In this document: positions 42,913 through 52,637 of the stretch, piece after piece
Numbering within the stretch: position 1 is the stretch's first letter
Layout of the letters: the number at the start of each line of letters is the position of its first letter
Program-made: the position numbers and the translations under genes
Notes under the pieces: generated by a model
Told to the model about the DNA's origin: nothing
The model's input: the letters and a program-made list of their open reading frames with translations, nothing else
The model's database searches: none
From: Palaemon carinicauda
Taxonomy: Eukaryota; Arthropoda; Malacostraca; Decapoda; Palaemonidae
Assembly: GCF_036898095.1 (NCBI RefSeq)
Contig: NC_090730.1
Span: forward strand, 24,051,691-24,115,690
DNA length: 64,000 nt
Reading direction: 5' to 3'

Positions 42913-44971
42913 CTGCCAGCTTCTTCAGACAGCAGTGGGAGCCAGACTCAAGAACTTCTGGCAGACCTGGGAGAAGAGAGGCGCAGATGCACAATCTGTG
43001 AAGTTTCTCAGAGAGGGGTACAAGATCCCGTTTGTACGAAAACCCCCTCTAGCAACGTCTCCCATCGATCTCTCTCCCAGGTACAGAGAGGAAGACAAGA
43101 GACGAGCATTGAAACAGGAAGTGTCTCTCTTACTAGAAAAGGGAGCGGTAGTCAAAGTCCTGGACCATCAAACCCCGGGCTTCTACAACCGTCTCTTCTT
43201 AGTGGCAAAGAAGACAGGAGGGTGGAGGCCGGTGCTAGACGTCAGTGCGCTGAATGTCTTTGTCACAAAGCAGACGTTCTCCATGGAGACCACAAAGTCC
43301 GTTCTAGCAGCGGTCAGAAGGGAAGACTGGATGGTCTCGTTAGACCTAAGGGACGCATACTTCCACGTCCCCATCCACCCAGACTCCCAACCTTTTCTGA
43401 GATTTGTTTACGAAAAGGTTGTCTACCAGTTTCAAGCCCTGTGCTTTGGCCTAAGCACAGCTCCTCTTGTGTTTACGAGGCTGATGAGGAATATAGCCAA
43501 ATTCCTTCATTTAGCGGACATCCGAGCCTCCCTCTATTTGGACGACTGGCTTCTAAGAGCTTCTTCCAGTCGTCGCTGTCTGAAGGATCTAAAGTGGACT
43601 CTAGATCTGACCAAGGAATTGGGTTTCCTTGTCAATATGGAAAAGTCTCAAGTGGTCCCATCCCAAACTATTGTGTATTTAGGGATGGAGATTCACAGTC
43701 TAGCTTTTCGGGCTTTTCCGTCGGCCCCCAGAACAAGCCAAGCCCAGTTATGCATCCAGAATATGCTGAAGAAGGAACGATGTTCAGTCAGGCAGTGGAT
43801 GAGTCTGATAGGGACACTATCATCCCTGGAACAGTTCGTATCGTTAGGAAGACTACACCTCCGTCCTCTTCAATATCACCTTGCTTTTTACTGGAAAAAG
43901 GACAAGACGCTAGAAGCGGTCTCGATCCCCATTTCCGAGAAGATGAAGTCTTGCCTGACATGGTGGAAGGACAGTATCAGCCTCAGAGAGGGTCTGCCCC
44001 TGGCTGTTCAGACTCCCAACCACGTTCTCTTCTCGGACGCATCGGACACAGGCTGGGGCGCGACATTAGATGGTCGGGAATGCTCGGGAATTTGGAACTC
44101 GAGTCAAAGGACAATGCATATCAACTGCAAGGAGCTACTGGCAGTTCATCTGGCCTTGAAAAGCTTCAAGTCTCTCCTTCAAGGCAAAGTGGTGGAGGTG
44201 AACTCGGACAACACCACGGCTTTGGCGTACATCTCCAAGCAAGGAGGGACCCACTCTTTGACGTTGTACGAGATCGCAAGGGACCTCCTCACCTGGTCAA
44301 AAGGTCAAAACATTTCGATAGTAACGAGGTTCATCCAAGGCAACTTGAATGTCATGGCAGATTGTCTCAGTCGGAAGGGACAAATCATTCCAACAGAATG
44401 GACCCTACACAAGGATGTGTGCAAGAGACTTTGGGCCACATGGGGCCAGCCAACCATAGATCTCTTCGCAACCTCGATGACCAAGAGGCTCCCAACATAT
44501 TGCTCACCAATCCCGGACCCAGCAGCAGTTCATATAGAGGCCTTTCTCCTAGATTGGTCACATCTAGACCTATATGCATTCCCTCCGTTCAAGATTGTCA
44601 ACAAGGTACTGCAGAAGTTCGCCTCTCACGAAGGGACAAGGTTGACGTTAGTTGCTCCCCTCTGGCCCGCGAGAGAATGGTTCACCGAGGTACTTCGATG
44701 GCTAGTGGACGTTCCCAGAACTCTTCCTCTAAGGGTGGACCTTCTACGTCAGCCACACGTAAAGAAGGTACACCAAGGCCTCCACGCTCTTCGTCTGACT
44801 GCCTTCAGACTATCGAAAGACTCTCGAGAGCTAGAGGCTTTTCGAAGGAGGCAGCCAGGGCAATTGCTAGAGCAAGGAGGACATCCACCCTTAGAGTCTA
44901 CCAATCGAAGTGGGAAGTCTTCCGAAACTGGTGCAAGTCAGTATCTGTATCCTCGACCAGTACCTCTGTAA
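42722..44971 (+). CDS. E4 reverse transcriptase / RNase H / methyltransferase-like polyprotein
   Basis: A 749-codon uninterrupted frame. RT: NRLFLVAKKTGGWRPVLD, VSLDLRDAYFHVPIHP (D208), CFGLSTAPLVFTRLM and LYLDDWLLRA (D274, D275). RNase H: LFSDASDTGWGA (D439), CKELLAVHLAL (E471), VNSDNTTALAYI (D496) and NVMADCLSRK (D547), so all four acidic residues are present. The methyltransferase-like domain of DIRS elements follows: WGQPTIDLFATSMTKRLP (D580), EAFLLDWSHLDL and YAFPPFKIVNKVLQ (618 on), LVAPLWPAREWF. It overlaps the gag end upstream by 191 bases and the YR start downstream by about 295 bases. The first roughly 80 codons may not be translated, since conserved sequence starts at FWQTWEKRGAD. 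By motif content it could be active. Confidence 0.92.
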   Translation: MIWLRPLLAKPPLCLPCQLDQGWTLQRPDLFRPFVAEPPAEEVLVPKGDVERRKEPSPLKAESDCQLLQTAVGARLKNFWQTWEKRGADAQSVKFLREGYKIPFVRKPPLATSPIDLSPRYREEDKRRALKQEVSLLLEKGAVVKVLDHQTPGFYNRLFLVAKKTGGWRPVLDVSALNVFVTKQTFSMETTKSVLAAVRREDWMVSLDLRDAYFHVPIHPDSQPFLRFVYEKVVYQFQALCFGLSTAPLVFTRLMRNIAKFLHLADIRASLYLDDWLLRASSSRRCLKDLKWTLDLTKELGFLVNMEKSQVVPSQTIVYLGMEIHSLAFRAFPSAPRTSQAQLCIQNMLKKERCSVRQWMSLIGTLSSLEQFVSLGRLHLRPLQYHLAFYWKKDKTLEAVSIPISEKMKSCLTWWKDSISLREGLPLAVQTPNHVLFSDASDTGWGATLDGRECSGIWNSSQRTMHINCKELLAVHLALKSFKSLLQGKVVEVNSDNTTALAYISKQGGTHSLTLYEIARDLLTWSKGQNISIVTRFIQGNLNVMADCLSRKGQIIPTEWTLHKDVCKRLWATWGQPTIDLFATSMTKRLPTYCSPIPDPAAVHIEAFLLDWSHLDLYAFPPFKIVNKVLQKFASHEGTRLTLVAPLWPAREWFTEVLRWLVDVPRTLPLRVDLLRQPHVKKVHQGLHALRLTAFRLSKDSRELEAFRRRQPGQLLEQGGHPPLESTNRSGKSSETGASQYLYPRPVPL

Positions 44972-45870
44972 CTCAAATAGCTGACTTCCTTTTATACCTG
45001 AGGAAAGAACGATCTCTTTCAGCTCCCACTATCAAGGGTTACAGAAGCATGTTGGCATCAGTCTTCCGTCACAGAGGCTTAGATCTTTCCAACAATAAAG
45101 ATCTACAGGACCTCCTTAAGTCTTTTGAGACCACGAAGGAGCGTCGTTTGGCTACACCTGGTTGGAATTTAGACGTGGTACTAAGATTCCTCATGTCAGA
45201 AAGGTTCGAGCCGCTACAATCAGCCTCCCTTAAAGATCTCACCTTAAAGACTCTTTTCCTGGTTTGCTTAGCCACAGCTAAAAGAGTCAGTGAGATTCAC
45301 GCCTTCAGCAGGAACATCGGATTTTCATCTGAAACGGCTACATGTTCTCTACAACTTGGTTTTCTAGCCAAAAACGAGCTACCTTCTCGTCCTTGGCCAA
45401 AATCGTTCGATATTCCAAGCCTATCGAACATGGTTGGAAATGAACTAGAAAGAGTCTTATGCCCTGTGAGAGCTCTTAAGTTCTATTTAAGACGAACTAA
45501 ACCTTTACGAGGACAATCAGAAGCTTTATGGTGTTCAGTTAAGAAACCATCTTTGCCTATGTCAAAGAATGCTTTATCCTATTTTATCAGACTGTTAATA
45601 CGAGAAGCTCATTCACATCTGAGTGAGGAAGACCAAGCTTTGCTGAAGGTAAGGACACATGAAGTTAGAGCTGTCGCAACTTCCGTGGCCTTTAAACAAA
45701 ATAGATCTCTGCGAAGTATAATGGACGCAACCTATTGGAGAAGCAAGTCAGTGTTCGCGTCTTTTTATCTTAAGGATGTCCAGTCTCTTTACGAGGACTG
45801 CTACACACTGGGACCATTCGTAGCAGCGAGTGCAGTAGTGGGTGAGGACTCAACCACTACAATTCCCTAA
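44677..45870 (+). CDS. E4 tyrosine recombinase
   Basis: A 397-codon YR starting MVHRGTSMAS (ATG 44677; a second ATG at 44698). The same start context is seen in E3. The N-terminal SAM-like domain has SAPTIKGYRSMLASVFRHRG. Catalytic residues: R203 (AKRVSEIHAF), H328 and R331 (HEVR), and presumed nucleophile Y364 (FASFYLKDV). YR integrates the circular cDNA at short T-containing targets without target duplication. The frame is also open far upstream (from 43222) through the RT gene, but recombinase homology begins only near 44830. Confidence 0.92.
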   Translation: MVHRGTSMASGRSQNSSSKGGPSTSATRKEGTPRPPRSSSDCLQTIERLSRARGFSKEAARAIARARRTSTLRVYQSKWEVFRNWCKSVSVSSTSTSVTQIADFLLYLRKERSLSAPTIKGYRSMLASVFRHRGLDLSNNKDLQDLLKSFETTKERRLATPGWNLDVVLRFLMSERFEPLQSASLKDLTLKTLFLVCLATAKRVSEIHAFSRNIGFSSETATCSLQLGFLAKNELPSRPWPKSFDIPSLSNMVGNELERVLCPVRALKFYLRRTKPLRGQSEALWCSVKKPSLPMSKNALSYFIRLLIREAHSHLSEEDQALLKVRTHEVRAVATSVAFKQNRSLRSIMDATYWRSKSVFASFYLKDVQSLYEDCYTLGPFVAASAVVGEDSTTTIP

Positions 45871-46610
45871 TTCCATAACCTTTTTTAATCTTTCTCTTGA
45901 AATGTTTTTATTGTTGTTTTTGGGTTGTCCGGAAGGCTAAGAAGCCTTTCGCATCCTGGTTGATTTGGCGGGTGGTCAAATTCTTTTCTTGAGAAGCGCC
46001 TAGATTAGAGGTTTTGATGAGGTCCTGTTGTATGGGTTGCAACCCTTCATACTTCAGATCCTAGGGGTCGCTCAGCATCCTAAGAGGATCGCGAGGCTCC
46101 GTAAGGAAGACGTACTTAAAAAGGCAGAGTAATTGTTCAAGTCGACTTCCTTACCAGGTACCTATTTATTTTGTTTTTGTTATTTTGATAACTTCCAAAA
46201 TGAAATAAAAAATTCTTAGCTCATAATGATGTAAACATATTGCTGGTCTCTACCCACCCCCCTGGGTGTGAATCAGCTATTATAATCACCGGCTAAGTTA
46301 AATATTGAAAAATGTTATTTTGATAATAAAATAAATTTTTGAATATACTTACCCGGTGATTATAAATTAAAGGACCCTCCCTTCCTCCCCAATAGAGACG
46401 CAGTGGACCGAGGAGAAAATTGAGTTCTTTGTTTACAATGAGTACTGGGTATCTGGACGACAGATGGCGCTGTTGAAGTACACCCCCTACCTGTGTAGCG
46501 ATCGCTGTCGAATTTTTTCCGTAGAGTTTTCTGTCGAGCAACAGAGTTGCAGCTATTATAATCACCGGGTAAGTATATTCAAAAATTTATTTTATTATCA
46601 AAATAACATT
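45871..46610 (+). repeat. E4 3' UTR, internal complementary region and right ITR
   Basis: The 3' UTR is collinear with the other copies. The internal complementary region at about 46276-46368 reads, on the - strand, as the right end (ATTATCAAAATAACATTTTT) joined to the left end (TTTTTCAATATTTAAC) with one shared T run. The right ITR spans about 46414-46610 and has about 27 bp at its tip that are absent from the left ITR. Confidence 0.9.
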
Positions 46611-46809
46611 TTTCATATTTTTTGATAATTTTTTGAGAAAATTCAGGCATTTTCCAAGAGAATGAGACAAACCTGACCTTTCTATGACAAAAATTAAGGC
46701 TGTTAGAGCAATTTAAAGACAATATACTGCAAAATGTGCTGGGAAAAAAATAACCCCCTGGGGGTTAAGGGTTGGAAATTTCCAAATACCCCGGGGGTAA
46801 AAGGGTTAA

Positions 46810-47934
46810 ATTCTATTCACTTAATTTATTTTGAAGTCCTAAGAAAAAAGTAAGTAAAACATCATTAGTAATAACAAAATCATTACTGTACATACAGTAT
46901 ATACAGTATATACTTGGTAAAATATCTGCTGCAAAGAGGTGATCTAAACAAATTCGTTTGTTAGTTATGATCAGAGATGAACGTAAACAAAACAATGGTT
47001 TCCGTTTTAGGTGGCATACTTGTTGGAGTGTTTAGGATAAGCATGCTATTTAGTTTATTTTGGATGTTAATTGATATAGGAAAAGGTAGTCTATACACTG
47101 ATGGTTTTGCAATTCACGTCTTATAAAACATATGACTTAAATTCATTAAAATTTTTCAAGTCATTAGAGCTTTAAAATATTTTAGAATTTTAGATGTTTT
47201 CTTATTCATATGATCAATTTATTATTAGAAAAAATACAGTATAGTACATAGAAATTATTGAAAATGGGTAGTAAAAACGTTTGAATAGGTAAGTTGCCGT
47301 TTAGGTAAGTTGCCGTTTAGGTAAGTTGCCGTTTGCCTTGGCCCTAATGGAATTATTCATGTTGTGTTTCGAAATATGTGATTTTTTATTTATGTGCGAC
47401 CGTAGATCAACCAAATTCTTCCATAATTGGGGTCCCTACTGTATACAGTATCCTAATGTCTCTTAGATAGCCAGAAATGCATAATGTAATTTATGCTTCA
47501 TCATACCTCTTCCAACAATAGACAGTGTTCAAATCATAGATGTGATTTGCCAAGTACCTATAATATTGTTTTTGCTCCAAAACCTTTCAAACCGAAATCC
47601 TAGAGGTCCAAATCTTTAAAGGGAAGTTTGGAATATGCACAAAAACACCAACAGTGTACCCTGGTTAGTATAGTAGTCTTGCAAGGGGATACTTGAGTAC
47701 CCCCACAGCCTTATCATTAAGGAAGAGTTAACTACTACTTTAACAAATTCAACAGCCATTCCAGATTTACTGAATTTATTCCTTGTTTTAAAGGACCCAA
47801 GTTTGTATAGTAAGGAAAAATATAAATTGTTTTTAAAATTAGCCTTTTCTTATTTTGATGAATTTCTTTGCTTAATTAATTTCCTTTTTTTAGAATACTT
47901 TTGATGTCTTTAAAATAATTCATGTATTTTGCAG
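46810..47934 (+). other. intron with three exact 16-bp repeats
   Basis: Three exact copies of AGGTAAGTTGCCGTTT lie at 47287-47334. The rest is AT-rich intron with nothing recognised. Confidence 0.6.
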
Positions 47935-48109
47935 GAAAAAGTTGTAATTGATGTAGTTCCCAGACAAGTGCTTATTGAGGAAGGCTACAGTTTTAAAGGT
48001 GTATATGGCTATAGTGGTATTCCTCGACGCTGCTGGCTTACTGATAGCAAGCGCCTTGCTTTCTCTACTTACCATTGTGATGACATTCCTCCATATATTG
48101 TAAATGTTG
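47935..48109 (+). CDS. APEH: APEH exon g
   Basis: A 175-nt exon, acceptor TTTTGCAG, donor GTAAGA, 58 codons plus one base. It encodes EKVVIDVVPRQVLIEEGYSF, KGVYGYSGIPRRCWLTDSKR, LAFSTYHCDDIPPYIVNV. VVDVVPRQ and the CW-x-x-DS-x-R strand are APEH hallmarks. Confidence 0.93.
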
Positions 48110-48995
48110 GTAAGAAATTTGGATTTGTAGTTGAATAGTATTTTTAGAATTAATTTTCCATGCTTAAATTATTAATTATTTGCAGCTCGCCATGGTAGCT
48201 TTTTATGCAAATAGGTTTTGCATGCGTATGCAAGGAAATTGCACCAAGCTCTGAGAGCTCTGTTATCTTGGTGTGCTTAGTTTATAAACTTCGTACTTTG
48301 TTAAATCACAGTGTTTGGTCTTTCTACAGCCGAGTACATCATTCTTTTTCACTGATTGCTTTTGTATTTTGGCACTAGTTTTTTCGTGTCTGAATTGTTT
48401 TAAGTGTTACAAGACAGAAAGAACTTTCATTGCCTGCTTCTGTAAGTCTCACTTTTATGTATTCCACTATAACCCTCAATAATGCCTCAAAGTCATGCAA
48501 TGATTGTGCCACATGCACTTGAGGGTTTTGGAAATATTAACTTATTGAATTTCAAGCTCATAGCTCCTCTGTTATTCGTTCCTCTGAATCTTGCACCAAT
48601 CACACTTCTGATTATAGTTATAATCACAGAAGTAATTCTCATGACAATTGCAGTATTATGTGTTGTATTTCTGGTGAATATAGGTTGTGTGCTTGTTGCT
48701 CCTATGTCGCACGAGTTTTTGGAGCCCTGCATCAATAGGTTCCTTAAATATAGGGCCGATTAATGGATGAATATCGGTTAATGAGAGGAAGAATGTTATA
48801 TTTGCTGTTATCTGTCTTCTGAAACAGTAGATGCAAGACTTGTTATGGTGGCTATTGAAGCCATTATGAAATCTGTTTTATTTCTTACCTATTATCAGAT
48901 GCTTTTATCCTAAAGACAGGGCATGACTCTCAGATGGTTTGACAGAATCTGTGTCAACATTCAACAAATGTATAGAGAGATAAGAAATATGGTAA

Positions 48996-49096
48996 ATAGG
49001 AATATGCAATGAAGTATATGTTGATATTAGAATCTCTCTCCAATAAATTATATGTTGATATTAGAACGTCTCTACAGTAAATTCTATGTTGATATT

Positions 49097-49182
<86 letters not shown>
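48996..49182 (+). repeat. short tandem repeat running into a (TC)n microsatellite
   Basis: Three imperfect units of about 40-45 bp, each with TATGTTGATATTAGAA or similar plus a short CTCTC stretch, precede an uninterrupted (TC)n run at 49100-49182. The (TC)n appears to have expanded from the CT-rich part of the last unit. Intron 48110-48995 shows nothing else. Confidence 0.75.
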
Positions 49183-49184
<2 letters not shown>

Positions 49185-49594
49185 GTTTATTACTGGACCT
49201 AATTTCTTCATTTTTAATTCTTCCAAAAATAAAAGCACAGAATCCTGCTACTTTATAAGATGCAGAAGTATGGATTTTTAACTGGAATGATTCTAAGTTG
49301 AATGCTATTTTCAATTTGGGGTAACTTTTTGAGATATTAAATTTAGAAGCAAGTAGTCCAACTCTGAATATTTCATAATTTGTATGGAAATTTAAATAAA
49401 ATATTTTTACTCTAACTATTATATAACAAAGTTTTTCTTCTCCGTGTAAATGTTTTGAAGATGTTATGATGTAAATTTGAGATATATCCTGTTAAAAAAA
49501 AGTTGTGTTTTAGAGATAAACAAATTATTATGTTTTTTTTGTAGCTCTGTTAAGTAAGGTTTGGGATTAATATGCTTTTCCTCATGCTTTTCAG

Positions 49595-49758
49595 ATACTT
49601 GTTCCATTACAGTGTTACCACATTTAGGTAGTCATTCTGTAGTCGATGTGTTTGATGATTGGTTGCTGGTGAATGTCTCTTTCATAAATCGTCCAAATCA
49701 GATATATCTCGGGTATATTCCTGCTGAAGGACAAGAAAGATCGATAAGTCTGAATGAG
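49595..49758 (+). CDS. APEH: APEH exon h
   Basis: A 164-nt exon, acceptor TTTTCAG, donor GTATGT. Two bases complete an Asp codon, then 54 codons encode TCSITVLPHLGSHSVVDVFD, DWLLVNVSFINRPNQIYLGY, IPAEGQERSISLNE. Fits the last propeller blades of APEH (GY-x-P-A-x-G-x-E). Confidence 0.9.
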
Positions 49759-50869
49759 GTATGTAGAATTGTATTGGTTTTTCAGATTGCTATACCTCAA
49801 GAAATACACTATACAGTTTACCAATTGTCTAAACACAATTTTGTATTGTAGTTTTATCTTTGTGTCCTTTATATTTGCCTGTAATCCTGTTTTGTATTGG
49901 CATATCACAAACAAGACATGAAATCATGTAATAATATGTGGGAGGTTGAGTGTGAAGCCACTCTTCACTATTGATACGAGGTGGGACTTACAATCGGGTT
50001 ATTTAACTAAGCAAAAATAGGCATTATTTCATGAGAAAAGAAATACAGGTATTGCTCGACTTACAGCCTATGCAACATACGACTATTCGACTTTACGACC
50101 ATTTTTTTTCAGGGTGATGACGTCACAAGTTTATCGGAAATAGGACAAATATTTCCTTGAAAATAATCTATTTTGTTGTATACATATAAACTGATTTATT
50201 TTGGCAAATTATTATTTTCTTTTATTGTTAATATTCAGTATTTATTTTCAGTTAAAAATACATTAAGAAAAGTTTTAATATCTGTCGAGTTCATATTATG
50301 TCTGGTGACGTCACATCACCGGCGGAAAGCTTCCGGGCGTTACAGTGATTTCCTTCCAATAGGCTAACGATTAATATTAGTATTTCCATTATCGAAATAT
50401 TAAATAACGATACAAAGTATTTTGAGGGTCTGTATCGGTTGTCATGAGTACTACGTAGCGTAAATTTTACTGTACGCTACTTTTTTAATCTGTGATAATG
50501 GATTGATGTTTATCTAAAGAAAATATACTATTAGGGCAAATATTTGCTTGAAAATAATATATTTCCTTTTACATTATAAAAATAAAATACTTTTGTTTGT
50601 TAAGTTAGTATTTTCTTTTCATTTCTTGCGAGAAACAAAGAAAATGAATTTACATATTTTGCAAGTCATTCTTCGTAGAGATTACTGTACGTCACGTGAC
50701 TTGTGACGTCATGTATCTGGCGGAAGCGCGCTGACAAACCGAATGATTTCCTTTCATTGTTACCGAGTAATCTTATTACAGCATTCCCATCATCGAAACA
50801 CCCAGGAACGATATCAAGTGTTTTAGTGGTCTGTATCATTAGTTATAAGATTAGTACAACTTACCGTAA

Positions 50870-51045
50870 TTTTCAATATTAAACTTACCCGATAATCATG
50901 TAGCTGTCAACTCTGTTGCCCGACAGAATTCTATGGAGGGATACGCCAGCTATCACAATACTAGAAGGGGGTGTACTTACCAGCGCCACCTGTGGCCAGG
51001 TACTCAAGTACTTCTTGTTGACACCTCCTCAATTATTCCTCTGTC
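50870..51045 (+). repeat. E6 left inverted terminal repeat (type I)
   Basis: It starts TTTTCAATATTAAACTTACC, is nearly identical to 3600-3775, and is the reverse complement of the E6 right ITR near 57390-57570. Confidence 0.88.
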
Positions 51046-51821
51046 GTGCTTCTGACAAGACGTTCTGGGATACGCTTATGTTCTTGGAGTATTTTCACGA
51101 CTTTGGTGAAGTATTTCTCTTTGATTTCGGCTGTCGCTTTACTGGAAACTTCTATTTTAGCTTAGTTAGCTTTTGGAATTAATTTGATTAATTTTGGTGA
51201 CGAAGAGAGTATGAACTCTCGTTCACCTTTCAATGGCCGACCCTTCCCTTAGACGGAAGTGTTGGTGTCTAAGAGAGTATAGACTCTCTTTCTTAATTTT
51301 GCTTAACAAAAGTTATAGATTTATTTTATATCTCTCCGCCTCTTATAGGCCTCTTCGATTAACTTCCTTTTATTATAAACTTATTAAAATTAATTTTTAT
51401 ATTTGTTTATATTCGACCTTCCTAATAGTAGGCGGTCTTTTCTTGGTACCGAAGTTAATTATCGTGAGCCCGTCATTTCGGTTTTACCTGTTAACATATT
51501 ATGCTATTTTAAGGTCTTTGAAAGAATTTCTTTGATAGTCTCGTACTTTTTCAAAGTTGAACTAACGTTTTGTTTGTCTCGGCAGTTGTTGACGTTCAGA
51601 ACGTTTCAACTTGCACTCTATCGTTACGATAGAGAAAGAATGTTCACGGTTTCACATTGCAGTAAGAGTAACCGTGTCTAGCGTTTTGTTCATTCTTTCT
51701 TAACTTAATGGTTTTGATCCTAATAAGGAACCTTTCTTTTTGGGAAATATTTCAGTTTTTTCCTTTCACAATAATATGTTTTAACGATATATGATTGGGC
51801 TCTTCTCTCAGGTTCTAAGTC

Positions 51822-51855
<34 letters not shown>

Positions 51856-52154
51856 CGGAGGGAGAAAGAGGATAAACGTTTCCCTCAAGCCTGCCAGGCG
51901 TACGAGTAACGTCGTTATCGTTTTGCTCTTATCCCTAGTATCTTTAGGGGAAGAAACTAAACGTTTCTAGAGTGATCTAGTGTTTAGTCTCTTTCCAGCC
52001 ACTGAATTTTCTTTCATTAGATTTTTCTGTTACATTGTAATTCTGTTTTCGCAATTACTAACTTTTGAGAAGGATAGAATTGCGTGTTTCAGGTACAAAC
52101 CACTTAAAGTTTCGAGTTCAGTGAAATAAGTGCAAACAGAAATCAAAGTGATAA
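51046..52154 (+). other. E6 noncoding leader
   Basis: Close match to the E2 leader (3776-4898), with ATGGCCGACCC at 51233, a (GA)n run near 51822-51848 and the acceptor-like TCTCGGCAG near 51578. Small indels relative to E2 alter every frame, so coding is unlikely. Confidence 0.65.
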
Positions 52155-52637
52155 GTGATTAGCGCAAAGTATGTCAGTGTTATGCGTGAGGGTACTTTTG
52201 TGCGCGCCAGTCGTTCTCCCAGTCCGGGACCTCTTGCAAGCTCCCAAGCCCAGGGGAGAAGCAATGTCGAAGGGCAAAAGGGTTCGGCAGGCCTTGATCA
52301 GCGCACAGAAGTATCCTCGGTGGTTGTGGGCGTGTCTTACCGAGACCGTCACTCCCACCCGCAGACGATTGAGCCCTTATTTTGCTCGTCTGCAGAAGAG
52401 ATTTAGAGGAGAAAATAAAGGCAGAGTAACGCTGGTCTCAGGTCTCAAGACCTCTTAAACGTAAAGTCCAGACCTATGCCAGACGTACGAAGTAAAGTTC
52501 AACAACCCGGATGCAGTCATTGGGTTAGCTCTGACTCTCCTCAGTCATCAGTTTGTCGGGCTGAGAGTGCGCCTACACTCCCCCCGCCTATGCTCGCTCC
52601 GCCTGATCGCAGTACCACCTGCCAGGCGTACGATGTT

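Larger units (their letters stand above)
40093..46610 (+). mobile_element. DIRS-like retrotransposon E4, near-complete
   Basis: A 6.5-kb element with type-II ITRs, an internal complementary region, gag, RT-RNase H-methyltransferase-like and YR genes. It is the best preserved copy: pol and YR frames are uninterrupted, while gag is split by a probable indel. It lacks the 1-kb leader of the other copies and keeps a Cys/His gag N-terminus. It is inserted in a T run of a MITE, within an APEH intron, sense orientation. The order gag-RT-RH-MT/YR with inverted ends and an internal complementary region fits DIRS rather than Ngaro or PAT. Confidence 0.92.
39989..46805 (-). mobile_element. TTAA-flanked piggyBac-type MITE, copy 2, split by E4
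   Basis: The left part (39989-40092) and right part (about 46611-46805) together match copy 1 (22320-22621) in inverse orientation. They include CCCTTTTACCCCC termini, the 18-bp palindrome GGACGTACCGGTACGTCC at 40049-40066, and TTAA on both sides (39985-39988 and 46806-46809). Without E4 the length is about 300 bp, as in copy 1. Confidence 0.87.

Noticed and set aside
47287..47334. CRISPR-like repeat (three exact 16-bp units)
   Set aside because: Units are directly adjacent with no spacers, in a eukaryotic intron.
48482..48763. 93-codon hydrophobic frame between APEH exons g and h
   Set aside because: No recognisable family, no splice context, and the opposite strand is open too; treated as chance.
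49084..49314. Arg/Glu or Ser/Leu alternating open frames at (GA)n/(CT)n tracts (also 10817-11120, 27489-27719, 57595-57972)
   Set aside because: They are translations of dinucleotide microsatellites; length follows the repeat and no flanking domain exists.
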